NCBI RefSeq assembly: GCF_001442615.1
Contig: NZ_LMXN01000016.1
Coordinates: 89,059 to 153,058, forward strand
From: Algoriphagus resistens
GTDB taxonomy: Bacteria > Bacteroidota > Bacteroidia > Cytophagales > Cyclobacteriaceae
Reading direction: 5' to 3'
DNA length: 64,000 nt
The notes beneath the pieces were generated by a model, which saw only the letters and a program-made list of their open reading frames with translations, was not told the DNA's origin and did no database searches. Shown piece after piece: positions 50,457 through 59,268 of the stretch. Numbering within the stretch: the stretch's first letter is position 1; each line of letters starts with the position of its first letter. The position numbers were made by a program, and so were the translations under genes.

Positions 50457-51683
50457 TTAAGCTACTTGAAGTCGTTTGAATTTTGACTTATCGAATTTTT
50501 CACGGGCATATTTCGCATCGATAATCAATTCCTTAATCGAATCATCTGAGGGGATATCATACATCGCATCAGTGATGATCGCTTCGCAAATTGATCGAAG
50601 CCCTCTTGCTCCAAGATTGAACTCTACAGCTTTTTCTACGATGAAATCGATCCCGCTTTCTTCGAACGTGACTTCCACACCTTCGTAGTTAAGCAACTTT
50701 GCATATTGCTTTACCAAGGCATTCTTAGGTTCTGTAAGAATCCTTTTTAAAGCATCTGCATGGAGAGGATCCAAATGTGTCAACACCGGAAGTCTTCCGA
50801 TCAATTCAGGGATCAAGCCGAAAGCTTTCAAATCCTGAGCTGTCACATATTGAAGCAAGTTTTCTCTGTCTGCTACTGCATCAGCTGCTGCTTTGCTGAA
50901 TCCCATAGGCTGGGTGTTCAATCTCTTACCTATATGTCTTGCAATACCATCAAATGCCCCACCGCAGATAAAGAGGATGTTTTCAGTATTTACAGCGATC
51001 ATCTTTTGATCTGGGTGTTTTCTACCACCTTGAGGTGGCACATTGACGACAGTACCTTCCAATAACTTTAGCATGGCTTGCTGCACCCCTTCACCGCTTA
51101 CATCCCGCGTGATGGAAGGGTTGTCTGACTTTCTGGCGATTTTGTCCAGCTCATCAATGTAAACTATTCCCCGCTCAGCAGCTTCCACATTGTAGTCCGC
51201 CGCCTGAAGCAATCGGGTTAGGATACTTTCCACGTCTTCCCCTACATAGCCAGCTTCAGTCAAGACAGTAGCGTCAGCTATACAAAAGGGGACTTCCAAG
51301 GTCTTGGCTAAAGTTTTGGCCAGATAGGTCTTCCCTGTTCCGGTGTCTCCCACCATGATTATGTTGGATTTTTCAATCTTCACTTCATCATTTTCATCTT
51401 TCTGAAAAAGACGCTTGTAATGATTGTACACAGCAACCGTTAACACCTTCTTAGCATCTTCCTGACCAATTACATATTGATTCAGATACTCAGTAAGTTC
51501 CTTTGGTTTCTTAAGTTTGATTTTTGGTTTTGTGCTTCCAGGTTTCTTGGCTTTATCTTCTTCGCCGAGAATCATGTGAGCTTGATCAATGCAGAAATTA
51601 CAGATGTGCGCAGAGATGCCTGACACCATTAAATCCACATCTTTCTTGTTTCTACCGCAAAACGAGCAGGTAACTTGAGCCAT
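50457..51683 (-). CDS. clpX: ATP-dependent Clp protease ATP-binding subunit ClpX
   Basis: A 408-residue AAA+ unfoldase that feeds substrates to ClpP. The N-terminal zinc domain has Cys6, Cys9, Cys28 and Cys31; Walker A is GDTGTGKT (112-119), Walker B is IVYIDELDKIA, and the pore and sensor regions follow with GARGLRSI near the end. Its start shares one base with the clpP stop, completing the tig-clpP-clpX order found in many bacteria. Confidence 0.97.
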   Translation of the reverse strand: MAQVTCSFCGRNKKDVDLMVSGISAHICNFCIDQAHMILGEEDKAKKPGSTKPKIKLKKPKELTEYLNQYVIGQEDAKKVLTVAVYNHYKRLFQKDENDEVKIEKSNIIMVGDTGTGKTYLAKTLAKTLEVPFCIADATVLTEAGYVGEDVESILTRLLQAADYNVEAAERGIVYIDELDKIARKSDNPSITRDVSGEGVQQAMLKLLEGTVVNVPPQGGRKHPDQKMIAVNTENILFICGGAFDGIARHIGKRLNTQPMGFSKAAADAVADRENLLQYVTAQDLKAFGLIPELIGRLPVLTHLDPLHADALKRILTEPKNALVKQYAKLLNYEGVEVTFEESGIDFIVEKAVEFNLGARGLRSICEAIITDAMYDIPSDDSIKELIIDAKYAREKFDKSKFKRLQVA

Positions 51684-52357
51684 TATTTTGGTTTTTTAAC
51701 TAATACTTCATCAATTAGGCCATAAGATTTCGCTTCCTGTGCCCTTAGCCAATAATCTCTTTCAGAATCTTTCTCTATCTCTTCCGGTGTTTTGCCGGTA
51801 TGCTGTGCTAGAATTGTATACAACTCTTCACGCATTGATAGAATAAGTTTCAAAGAAATCTCCATATCAGTGGATTTTCCCTGCATACCGCCCGAAGGCT
51901 GGTGAATCATCACCCTGGAATGCTTTAGTGCAGATCTTTTTCCCGCTGCTCCCCCAGCTAGCAATACAGCTCCCATAGAAGCTGCAATTCCTGTACAGAT
52001 AGTCGCTACATCAGGGCTGATAAATTGCATTGTGTCATAAATACCCAGGCCGGCAGTCACCGATCCTCCTGGGCTATTGACGTAAAGCAGTACATCTTTC
52101 TTGGAATCTACTGATTCCAGAAATAGCAATTGTGCTACGATAATGTTGGCAATGTGATCATCTACCCCTGTGCCCAGGAAAATGATACGGTCCATGATCA
52201 ATCTGGAGAATACGTCAATCTCTCTGAAATTCTGAGGTCGCTCTTCGATTACAGAACGGGTCATGTTTTCAATATGTTGAGTGTACTGGTCAAAAGCAGT
52301 ACCACTTACGCCTTGATTATGGATGGCGTATTTCCGGAATTCTTCTTTGTTGATCAT
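51683..52357 (-). CDS. clpP: ATP-dependent Clp protease proteolytic subunit
   Basis: A 224-residue serine protease. The catalytic triad is Ser127 (GIAASMGAVLLAGG), His152 (RVMIHQPSGG) and Asp201 (ERDYW). The length with a short propeptide is normal for Bacteroidota. It assembles as the double-ring chamber served by ClpX, whose gene overlaps by one base. A terminator hairpin stands between trigger factor and clpP, so clpP-clpX may have their own promoter. Confidence 0.97.
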   Translation of the reverse strand: MINKEEFRKYAIHNQGVSGTAFDQYTQHIENMTRSVIEERPQNFREIDVFSRLIMDRIIFLGTGVDDHIANIIVAQLLFLESVDSKKDVLLYVNSPGGSVTAGLGIYDTMQFISPDVATICTGIAASMGAVLLAGGAAGKRSALKHSRVMIHQPSGGMQGKSTDMEISLKLILSMREELYTILAQHTGKTPEEIEKDSERDYWLRAQEAKSYGLIDEVLVKKPK

Positions 52358-52383
52358 CTTTCGAGTTTGTTGTGGTAAGCAAA

Positions 52384-52416
52384 AATAAAAAAAGCCCTTG
52401 AATAAGGACTTTTTTA
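52384..52416 (-). terminator. Hairpin terminator between tig and clpP
   Basis: On the minus strand AAAGTCCTT (52404-52412) pairs with AAGGGCTTT (52391-52399; one G-U), followed by a T-rich run. It would partly end the tig transcript before clpP. Confidence 0.65.
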
Positions 52417-52432
52417 TGATGATTAAAGCGAT

Positions 52433-53758
52433 TTACTTCTCTAAAAGTTCCTTAAACTCATCAATGCTTATCTCCTTTTCTTTAACACTGATTTTGTCAA
52501 GCGCAAAAGCAAGTACTTTTTCGTTCTGGATTGAAGTAAGCATGTTCATATAGTTCTGACCTTCTTCACCTTTCAGGTAGTTGTCCACAAACATATCCAT
52601 GCTGTCTTCCATCTGCGATCCAAGACCTGATGCGGCGAATTGCTCACGGACCATCTGCTTGGTTTTCTCGATTACTTCTTCGTGTTCAGCTTTGATTTCA
52701 TTCTTGGTAGCGATCTCGTTAGAGATCAAAGACCATGTTAACTGTCTTGCGTAAATAGGGAATTCTTTTTCAATATCCGCTTCGGTTACTTTTCCGTCAT
52801 TGGCAATCATCAGCCACTCTTTCAAGAAAGTTTCAGGAAGGTCGACTTTTGCAGCTTCTGTGAGTACCTTCTTCAGTTCTTCTTCAGTAAATACTTTTGA
52901 TTCTTTGTCGTAATTGGCCTGAAGTGTCTCGCGTACCTTTGTAATAAATTCTTCTTCAGATTTTACTGCATCAGGGCCGAATATCTTATCGAAGAACTCT
53001 TGGTTCATTTCGGCAGTTTCTTTTCTGTTGATGTTTTTTACAGTCAACCTCAAGGCCCCATCAATGTCTTTAGCTTCTTCCCCGCTTAATCCAAAGGCCT
53101 CTTCCCACTGACCTTTTTTCACATCTTTAGCCTCGAATTCTACCTCAGCTTCTTTGCTTACACCGATGAATTTACCAGCTAGTTTTTTTGTGATTTTAGA
53201 TAAATCTAATGAAACTGTTTTCTCAAAATCACCTTCAGCTGCTTTCAAGTCACCATAAATATGGTCGCCTTCTTCGCTCACTTCAGGGTTTGTGCTGTTA
53301 CCATATTGAGATTTTAAGTTGTCAAGTGTATCATTGATCAACTTATCATCTACTTTGATTGAATATTTTGTTGCTTTGATCTTAGGATCAAGTGGAAGAT
53401 CCACAGATTCCACAAACCCGATTTTATAATCAAATTCGAAATCCTTCTGTTTTTTCCAGTCGATTGCACCGTTTGGTTCTTGCGGAAGTGGGTCTCCCAA
53501 AATTTTGAAAGTTTGTTCTTTTAGATAAGTATTCAGTGATTCACTAAGGATAGTGTTGATCTCTTCAACAAGAACAGAGGTGCCATACATACTCTTCACC
53601 ATTGAAAGAGGGGCCTTACCAGGTCTGAATCCCTTGATGTTAGATTTTTTGGCAAAGTCCTTAAGTTTTGCGTCAACCTTAGGTTGGTAATCTGCTTCGT
53701 TTAATTTAATTTTAATTGAAGCTTGATTTGCTGAATGCTTGTCTTGTGTGATTTCCAA
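52433..53758 (-). CDS. tig: Trigger factor (TTG start)
   Basis: A 441-residue ribosome-associated chaperone with peptidyl-prolyl isomerase activity. The ribosome-binding loop is GFRPGKAPLSMVKSMYG (about 40-57), in the same place as in other trigger factors; the middle region is a shortened PPIase domain, followed by the helical arms. The start is TTG at 53758: the frame MEITQDKHSANQASIKIKL matches family N-termini and no ATG exists before Met53. It is first in the tig-clpP-clpX cluster. Confidence 0.94.
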   Translation of the reverse strand: MEITQDKHSANQASIKIKLNEADYQPKVDAKLKDFAKKSNIKGFRPGKAPLSMVKSMYGTSVLVEEINTILSESLNTYLKEQTFKILGDPLPQEPNGAIDWKKQKDFEFDYKIGFVESVDLPLDPKIKATKYSIKVDDKLINDTLDNLKSQYGNSTNPEVSEEGDHIYGDLKAAEGDFEKTVSLDLSKITKKLAGKFIGVSKEAEVEFEAKDVKKGQWEEAFGLSGEEAKDIDGALRLTVKNINRKETAEMNQEFFDKIFGPDAVKSEEEFITKVRETLQANYDKESKVFTEEELKKVLTEAAKVDLPETFLKEWLMIANDGKVTEADIEKEFPIYARQLTWSLISNEIATKNEIKAEHEEVIEKTKQMVREQFAASGLGSQMEDSMDMFVDNYLKGEEGQNYMNMLTSIQNEKVLAFALDKISVKEKEISIDEFKELLEK

Positions 53759-53850
53759 AGCTCAAAATTTAATAATGAAGATTAACTAAAAACCCCCAAT
53801 CCCTTTCCTGCAGTTGAAGACAGTTGAGTGATTGAGGGTTCGGTATATTG

Positions 53851-53932
53851 TGCGGATAGAGGGACTCGAACCCCCATGCCTCGCGGCGCTAGATCCTAAG
53901 TCTAGTGCGTCTACCAATTTCGCCACATCCGC
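53851..53932 (-). tRNA. tRNA-Leu (anticodon UAG)
   Basis: Read on the minus strand, the acceptor GCGGATG pairs with TATCCGC and the discriminator is A. The D arm holds AAATTGGTAGAC, the anticodon stem CTAGA/TCTAG encloses loop CTTAGGA (anticodon TAG), a variable arm follows (GCGCCGCGAGGCAT region), and the T loop is GGTTCGAGTCC. The 82-nt length and long variable arm fit tRNA-Leu. CCA is not encoded. Confidence 0.96.
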
Positions 53933-54087
53933 AATACGTACAATTCAGAGTGGAAATAAGATTCCAAATCCAATTGTGGATGCAAATGTAGGTACTATTA
54001 AATAAAATGCAATAGTATACTAAAAAAAATATTTAACATTTGATACAAAATGAGTCTCTACCCATTTTTGTATTAAATTCCTCCTGT

Positions 54088-56298
54088 ATGATTGAAGTGG
54101 ACATAGAAGAAGAAAGAAAAGAAATACTCAAGCGGTACCGCAGATTATTGAGGCAAGCGAAGCCTATCTTAAAAGATGGAGACGCCAAGCTCATAAAAAG
54201 GGCATTTAATGTCTCACTGGACGCACATAAAGATATGCGCCGTAAGTCTGGTGAGCCTTATATCTATCACCCGCTGGAAGTGGCTCTAGTATGTGTCGAA
54301 GAGATAGGGTTAGGGACTACCTCTATTGTATCTGCCTTACTCCATGATGTGGTGGAAGATACCGAATGGGAACTTGAGGATATTGAGCGGGAGTTTGGCT
54401 ATAAGGTTATGACTATTATAGACGGTCTTACCAAAATAGCCGGAGTTTTCGAATATGGAAGCTCTCAGCAAGCCGAAAACTTCCGTAAGATGTTGCTCAC
54501 ACTTTCCGACGATGTGCGGGTGATTTTGATCAAACTTGCCGATAGACTCAATAATATGAGGACGCTTGCCAGTATGCCGAGGCACAAGCAACTTAAAATC
54601 GCATCTGAGACCATGTACCTGTATGCTCCTTTGGCACATAGACTTGGACTTTATGCGATAAAGTCTGAGCTGGAGGATCTGTATCTGAAATATACAGACA
54701 CAGCTACCTATAAGGATATTGTTTTCAAAATAAATGAGTCGAAATCCTATAGAAATAAATTTATCCGCAGCTTCATTCTGCCAATAGAGGAGGAACTGAA
54801 GAGGACTGGACTGAAATTCACTATAAAAGGAAGACCCAAGTCAGTTTTCTCCATATATAATAAGATGAAGAAGCAGGGGATACCTTTCGAGGAAGTTTAT
54901 GATCTGTTTGCGATCCGGATTATTCTCGAAAGTGACCTTGAAAGTGAAAAGGCTGACTGCTGGCAAGTGTACTCCATAGTCACTGATTTTTATAGGCCAA
55001 ATCCGGATAGGCTTCGGGATTGGATAAGCACCCCTCGTTCGAATGGCTATGAATCCTTGCATACCACAGTAATGAGTGGGACTGGACAATGGGTGGAAGT
55101 GCAGATTCGTACCGAACGTATGGATGAGATTGCGGAACGCGGATATGCTGCCCACTGGAAATATAAGGATAACTCAAAAGGAAATTCTGGGCTGGATGAC
55201 TGGATTACTCAAGTACGCGGCTTACTGGAATCCAACGACGGGAATGCTATTGAGTTCATGGATGATTTCAGGGGGAATCTATTCCATGATGAGGTATTTG
55301 TTTTTACCCCCAAGGGGGATTTGAAAGTGTTGCCGTTTGGTTCTACGGCATTGGATTTTGCATTTGAAATCCACACAGAAGTGGGGGCAAAATGTATCGG
55401 GGCCAAAGTCAATCAGCGCCTGGTTCCTATTTCCCATAAGTTGAAAAATGGTGACCAGGTAGAGATTCTGACTTCCAACAAGCAAAAGCCTACAGAGGAC
55501 TGGTTGAATAATGTGGTTACTTCTAGGGCAAAAGCAAAGATCAAGGACGCCCTGCGCGAGGATAAAAAGTCAGCAATTCTTGATGGAAGAGAGATTGTAC
55601 AACGTAAGATGAAGCAGATGAAGATGGAATTCAATTCTGAATCTGTTGAAAAGCTAAGGGCATTTTTCGAGCTCAAGACAGCCAACGAATTTTACTACCG
55701 CGTAGGAATAGGGGCAATTGACCCTACTTCTATCAAATCATTCAAAGACTTTAAAGCAACACAAAAGCTTCAGAACAAATCAAGCCAGGAGAAAGTAAGG
55801 GATGAATCTACTTTTACCAAAGAGATAAAAAGCCTCAAAGGCCCTGATCATGATCAATTGTTGATCGGAGAGGATATGGATGTGGTAGATTATATTTTGG
55901 CAAAATGCTGTAATCCAATTCCCGGAGATGATGTCTTTGGTTTTGTTACCGTAAATGAAGGAATCAAAATCCACCGTACCTCCTGTCCGAATGCCCTGGA
56001 ACTCCTTTCTAATCACGGCAACCGGGTAATCAAGGCGAGATGGACAAGTCAAAAGGAAATTGCCTTTTTGGCGGGATTGAGAATTATCGGTACTGACCGC
56101 GTAGGCTTGATCAACGACGTGACCAAAGTGATTTCAAATGAGCTAAAAGTAAATATGCGTTCTATCACAGTGGATTCGGATGCAGGGATTTTTGAAGGAA
56201 CTATTAAGCTATATGTACATAGCACGGAGCACTTGGATAAGTTGATAGACAATCTGGCTGATGTCGATGGAATATTAAAGGTTTCAAGGTTTGATTGA
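54088..56298 (+). CDS. Bifunctional (p)ppGpp synthetase/hydrolase, RelA/SpoT family
   Basis: A 736-residue Rel enzyme. The HD hydrolase domain has IYHPLEVA (His61) and LLHDVVEDT (86-92); the synthetase domain has SNGYESLHTTVM; a TGS domain begins at VFVFTPKGDLKVLP, followed by a zinc-finger-like segment LAKCCNPIPGDDVFGF and a C-terminal ACT domain (LRIIGTDRVGLINDVTKVIS). Both active sites are intact, so it makes and degrades the alarmone. A TTG 16 codons upstream is possible, but ATG 54088 starts a normal N-terminus. Confidence 0.95.
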   Translation: MIEVDIEEERKEILKRYRRLLRQAKPILKDGDAKLIKRAFNVSLDAHKDMRRKSGEPYIYHPLEVALVCVEEIGLGTTSIVSALLHDVVEDTEWELEDIEREFGYKVMTIIDGLTKIAGVFEYGSSQQAENFRKMLLTLSDDVRVILIKLADRLNNMRTLASMPRHKQLKIASETMYLYAPLAHRLGLYAIKSELEDLYLKYTDTATYKDIVFKINESKSYRNKFIRSFILPIEEELKRTGLKFTIKGRPKSVFSIYNKMKKQGIPFEEVYDLFAIRIILESDLESEKADCWQVYSIVTDFYRPNPDRLRDWISTPRSNGYESLHTTVMSGTGQWVEVQIRTERMDEIAERGYAAHWKYKDNSKGNSGLDDWITQVRGLLESNDGNAIEFMDDFRGNLFHDEVFVFTPKGDLKVLPFGSTALDFAFEIHTEVGAKCIGAKVNQRLVPISHKLKNGDQVEILTSNKQKPTEDWLNNVVTSRAKAKIKDALREDKKSAILDGREIVQRKMKQMKMEFNSESVEKLRAFFELKTANEFYYRVGIGAIDPTSIKSFKDFKATQKLQNKSSQEKVRDESTFTKEIKSLKGPDHDQLLIGEDMDVVDYILAKCCNPIPGDDVFGFVTVNEGIKIHRTSCPNALELLSNHGNRVIKARWTSQKEIAFLAGLRIIGTDRVGLINDVTKVISNELKVNMRSITVDSDAGIFEGTIKLYVHSTEHLDKLIDNLADVDGILKVSRFD

Positions 56299-56328
56299 TG
56301 TAATGAATCTTTTCTTACTTACAAAAGT

Positions 56329-56336
56329 TATATTTG
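56329..56336 (+). promoter_or_regulatory. -7 promoter box ahead of the Fur-family gene
   Basis: TATATTTG fits TAnnTTTG and lies 16 bp before the start codon; no clear -33 partner. Confidence 0.4.
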
Positions 56337-56352
56337 AAAAAATACCCAGCAA

Positions 56353-56826
56353 ATGCCTTTGAATACAACTCACTTCGAAGAGGTAAAAAAAATATTTACA
56401 GCTTATCTTGAAGCCAAGAAGCTTCGCAAGACTCCGGAGCGCTATGCTATCCTTGAAGAAATTTATAGCCGAACAGGCCATTTTGATGTAGAGTCACTTT
56501 ACATCAGTATGAAAAACAAAAACTACCGGGTAAGCCGGGCGACTGTTTATAATACGCTTGATCTTTTGGAGGAATGTGACTTGGTGACCAAGCATCAATT
56601 TGGTAAAAATCTGGCGCAGTTCGAGAAGTCATATGGTTATAAACAGCATGATCACCTGATCTGTACTGATTGCAACAAAGTCGTTGAATTTTGTGATCCC
56701 CGAATCCAGAATATTCAAAATACAGTAGGTGAGATTCTGAACTTTAAGGTACTTCATCACTCCTTACTATTATATGGTAATTGTACCAAAGAAAACTGTG
56801 ATAATAGAAAAGAAGAAAATTCATGA
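56353..56826 (+). CDS. Fur family metal-dependent transcriptional repressor
   Basis: A 157-residue Fur-fold regulator. The winged helix region is LRKTPERYAILEEIYSRTGH and YRVSRATVYNTLDLLEECDL; the metal and zinc region has QHDHLICTDCNKVVEFCD (C-x2-C) and a C-terminal NCTKENCD (C-x4-C). It represses iron, zinc or peroxide genes depending on the subtype, which I cannot fix from sequence. Its stop codon TGA overlaps the first ATG of a dispersed repeat unit (ATGA), and the STAS gene follows that unit. Confidence 0.92.
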   Translation: MPLNTTHFEEVKKIFTAYLEAKKLRKTPERYAILEEIYSRTGHFDVESLYISMKNKNYRVSRATVYNTLDLLEECDLVTKHQFGKNLAQFEKSYGYKQHDHLICTDCNKVVEFCDPRIQNIQNTVGEILNFKVLHHSLLLYGNCTKENCDNRKEENS

Positions 56827-56933
56827 AATTGAGCCTGTTAATGGCAGACAGGCATGACTCAAGAGTCACACACTGGGATGATTATCAACCATGCGAGATT
56901 CCATCTGACCGCTAAAAAACAAATTATTAACAC
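56822..56933 (+). repeat. Dispersed repeat copy inserted at the Fur-STAS gene junction
   Basis: A 111-bp unit (56823-56933) in the same orientation to its downstream gene as the copies at 17.6 kb, sharing TCACACACTGGGATGATTAT and ATGCGAGATTCCATCTG. It is bracketed by the 11-bp direct repeat CATGAAATTGA (56822-56832 and 56933-56943). A hairpin TGACTC-AA-GAGTCA and a 19-bp extra segment with GCCTGT...ACAGGC are present. A frame from ATG 56854 (MTQESHTGMII..., HARFH, QIINT) stops at 56937, overlapping the STAS start. Confidence 0.75.
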
Positions 56934-57275
56934 ATGAAATTGACATATACTACTACAAAGGATGAGCAAGCTCATTACCTCTTTATTCAGGGTGATTTGA
57001 TTGGAGATGAAATGGGCCCCAAACTGGTGGAGGTTGTTTCCGATGCTGTGGAAGAGGGTGCCAAAAACTTTGTGGTTGATCTCAGCGAAGTGCGATATAT
57101 CAGTTCCAGTGGAATCGGGCTATTGATCACCATGCTTACCAAGATGCGAAATAGAGATGGGGAAGTTTACCTGACTGCACCATCTGAGCATGTAAAAAAA
57201 CTGTTGATAATCACTAAGCTGAACAATATTTTTACGGTTTTTGACTCAATAGATGATTTTAAAAAGAAGATGTAG
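56934..57275 (+). CDS. STAS-domain protein, anti-sigma factor antagonist type
   Basis: A 113-residue STAS domain like SpoIIAA/RsbV. The signature NFVVDLSEVRYISSSGIGLLI holds the phosphorylatable Ser (residues 57-59); the C-terminus NIFTVFDSIDDF is typical. Such proteins bind kinase anti-sigma factors and release sigma factors or other partners under control of phosphorylation. No kinase or phosphatase gene is near. The start codon forms an ATGA overlap with the short frame in the preceding repeat unit. Confidence 0.9.
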   Translation: MKLTYTTTKDEQAHYLFIQGDLIGDEMGPKLVEVVSDAVEEGAKNFVVDLSEVRYISSSGIGLLITMLTKMRNRDGEVYLTAPSEHVKKLLIITKLNNIFTVFDSIDDFKKKM

Positions 57276-57855
57276 CTCACTATTCTTTCTGGTAATTTGT
57301 TTATTGTCCTGTTCTGAGAAGGAAACAGCAGAGCAAGGTGTTTTTTTGACTGTTTCAGAGCGTAAGAAATTCCATATTGGAGAAAGTGGATTGGTTCCTG
57401 AGAGGTTTAGTGCGGTTTCCTTGGTCATTTTTAACGAGATAGTCCACTCTCTTGACAGTGTCTTTTTATCCGTTGACTCTGCTTGGGTCAAATGAGTATT
57501 GAGTCTTTGGAGATTTGGAATATCCTGCAATTTCAATAGAATCTTCTAATTCAAGTGAATTTGGTGCATTGGATGAAAGGAAAGAGTTGAACCAATTACT
57601 TATTTGGGCAATCCCGGAAAATATGTGAGATTCGTAAAAGGTGAAGAACAGATAGAATAGATAGAGACACCGTATTACCTAGAAGTTTTTGATTTGAATT
57701 TTAAGAAATTAGATGAGTTTAATTTGACAGAAATTAATCCCGATCTGGAATCCAAGTATTTGAATACCAACTATGATTTGATGTTCTGGGCCTAAGCCCA
57801 GCCAGATGAAGATGTGATGTATTATTACAACGTCAATCTTACTGATTCGAAATAA
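57253..57855 (+). pseudogene. Decayed lipoprotein gene, probably DUF4221 type
   Basis: The start (ATG 57253) gives a lipoprotein signal, SSLFFLVICLLSC, and 80 residues ending VHSLDSVFLSVDSAWVK, then a stop. Further on another frame reads GNPGKYVRFVKGEEQIE, a stop, IETPYYLEVFDLNFKKLDEF, a stop after DLMFWA, and QPDEDVMYYYNVNLTDSK to 57855. These parts resemble the beginning and end of DUF4221-like proteins with the middle lost and several stops. It overlaps the STAS gene end by 23 bp. Confidence 0.75.
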
Positions 57856-57942
57856 TTACACTCTTTCCCTTGGTTTTCTATGGGCTTATCGCAAATTTCA
57901 CGCTTCAAAAAGTCAAGTGTAACAGATAAGACCGCACATCAA

Positions 57943-59214
57943 ATGAAGATGGATGTACTTCTAGGTCTCCAGTGGGGAGATGAAGGAAAAGGAAAAATAG
58001 TAGACGTATTAGCGCCTGAATATGAAATTGTAGCCCGTTTTCAAGGAGGTCCGAATGCGGGACACACCTTAGAATTTGACGGAATAAAGCACGTTTTGCA
58101 TCAGATCCCATCTGGGATTTTTCGCTCACAGATACTTAATATAATAGGGAATGGAGTCGTGCTGGACCCAATTGTCCTTAAAAAGGAGATTGATGGATTG
58201 GGTAAATTTTCCATCGATTACATGAAAAATCTGGTGATTTCTAAGAAAGCCACCATTATTATTCCTACACACAAATTACTTGACGCTGCTTTGGAGCAAT
58301 CCAAAGGTGACAAGAAAATCGGTTCCACCTTGAAAGGAATCGGACCCACCTATCAAGATAAAATCGGTAGATCTGCGCTCAGGGTCGGAGATATACTGAG
58401 CCCGGATTTCAAAGAAAAATACGAAACACTTGTAGCCAAGCATAAAACCACACTTTCATTCTATAGCCATCCATTAGAAGAATTGGCAGGTATGGAAGAG
58501 CAATTTTTCTCTGCGGTTGAGTTTTTCAAGACTTTGAATCTAATCGACAGTGAATATGTGGTAAATGAAGCGTTGGATTCCAATAAGAGAATACTTGCTG
58601 AAGGTGCTCAGGGTTCTTTACTTGACATTGATTTTGGAAGCTACCCATTTGTGACAAGTAGTACTACAATGACTGCCGGTGCCTGTACAGGACTGGGAGT
58701 CGCTCCTTCCAAGATCGGAGAAGTTTTTGGGATTTTCAAAGCGTACTGTACCCGAGTTGGTAGCGGCCCTTTTCCTACAGAGTTATTCGATCAGGATGGC
58801 CAGGATATGAGAAAAGAAGGCAATGAATTTGGAAGTACTACCGGGCGTCCAAGAAGGTGCGGCTGGCTGGATTTACCTGCATTACGTTATTCCATTATGA
58901 TCAATGGCGTCACTCAGCTATTTATGATGAAAGGCGATGTGTTGAATATTTTTAAGGAAATTAAAGTATGTACACATTATGAATTGCCGGACGGAGAGAA
59001 AATTGACAGATTGAGCTTTGAGATTACTGAACAGGAAGTTAATCCAGTATATAAAACGATGAAAGGATGGAATTGCTCTCTTGAGAATATTCATTCTTAT
59101 GAGGATTTTCCAGCTGAATTGAAGGACTATATAGAATATTTAGAAACTGAATTAAATGTTCCGATCAAATTGGTTTCTGTAGGCCCGGATCGTATCCAGA
59201 CAATTCTGCGCTAA
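57943..59214 (+). CDS. purA: Adenylosuccinate synthetase
   Basis: A 423-residue enzyme that joins IMP and aspartate using GTP in AMP synthesis. The GTP loop is WGDEGKGKIVD (about 11-21) with GPNAGHTLEFDG after it; STTGRPRRCGWLD and VGPDRIQTILR close the protein as expected. An upstream ATG at 57880 gives a polar extension not seen in the family, so 57943 is chosen. It ends in an intrinsic terminator into which a group II intron has apparently landed. Confidence 0.96.
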   Translation: MKMDVLLGLQWGDEGKGKIVDVLAPEYEIVARFQGGPNAGHTLEFDGIKHVLHQIPSGIFRSQILNIIGNGVVLDPIVLKKEIDGLGKFSIDYMKNLVISKKATIIIPTHKLLDAALEQSKGDKKIGSTLKGIGPTYQDKIGRSALRVGDILSPDFKEKYETLVAKHKTTLSFYSHPLEELAGMEEQFFSAVEFFKTLNLIDSEYVVNEALDSNKRILAEGAQGSLLDIDFGSYPFVTSSTTMTAGACTGLGVAPSKIGEVFGIFKAYCTRVGSGPFPTELFDQDGQDMRKEGNEFGSTTGRPRRCGWLDLPALRYSIMINGVTQLFMMKGDVLNIFKEIKVCTHYELPDGEKIDRLSFEITEQEVNPVYKTMKGWNCSLENIHSYEDFPAELKDYIEYLETELNVPIKLVSVGPDRIQTILR

Positions 59215-59235
59215 TCGAAAACTTACGATAGAGGA

Positions 59236-59265
59236 AGCCCTTGATTTTAAATTGAGGGCTTTTTT
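59236..59265 (+). terminator. Intrinsic terminator of purA
   Basis: AGCCCT (59236-59241) pairs with AGGGCT (59255-59260), with extra A-T and G-U pairs towards the loop, followed by six T. The group II intron begins four bases after the T run. Confidence 0.75.
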
Positions 59266-59268
59266 ATT

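Noticed and set aside
54040..54087. Upstream TTG start for the Rel/SpoT gene
   Set aside because: The extra 16 residues do not resemble the family and a normal ATG follows at 54088.
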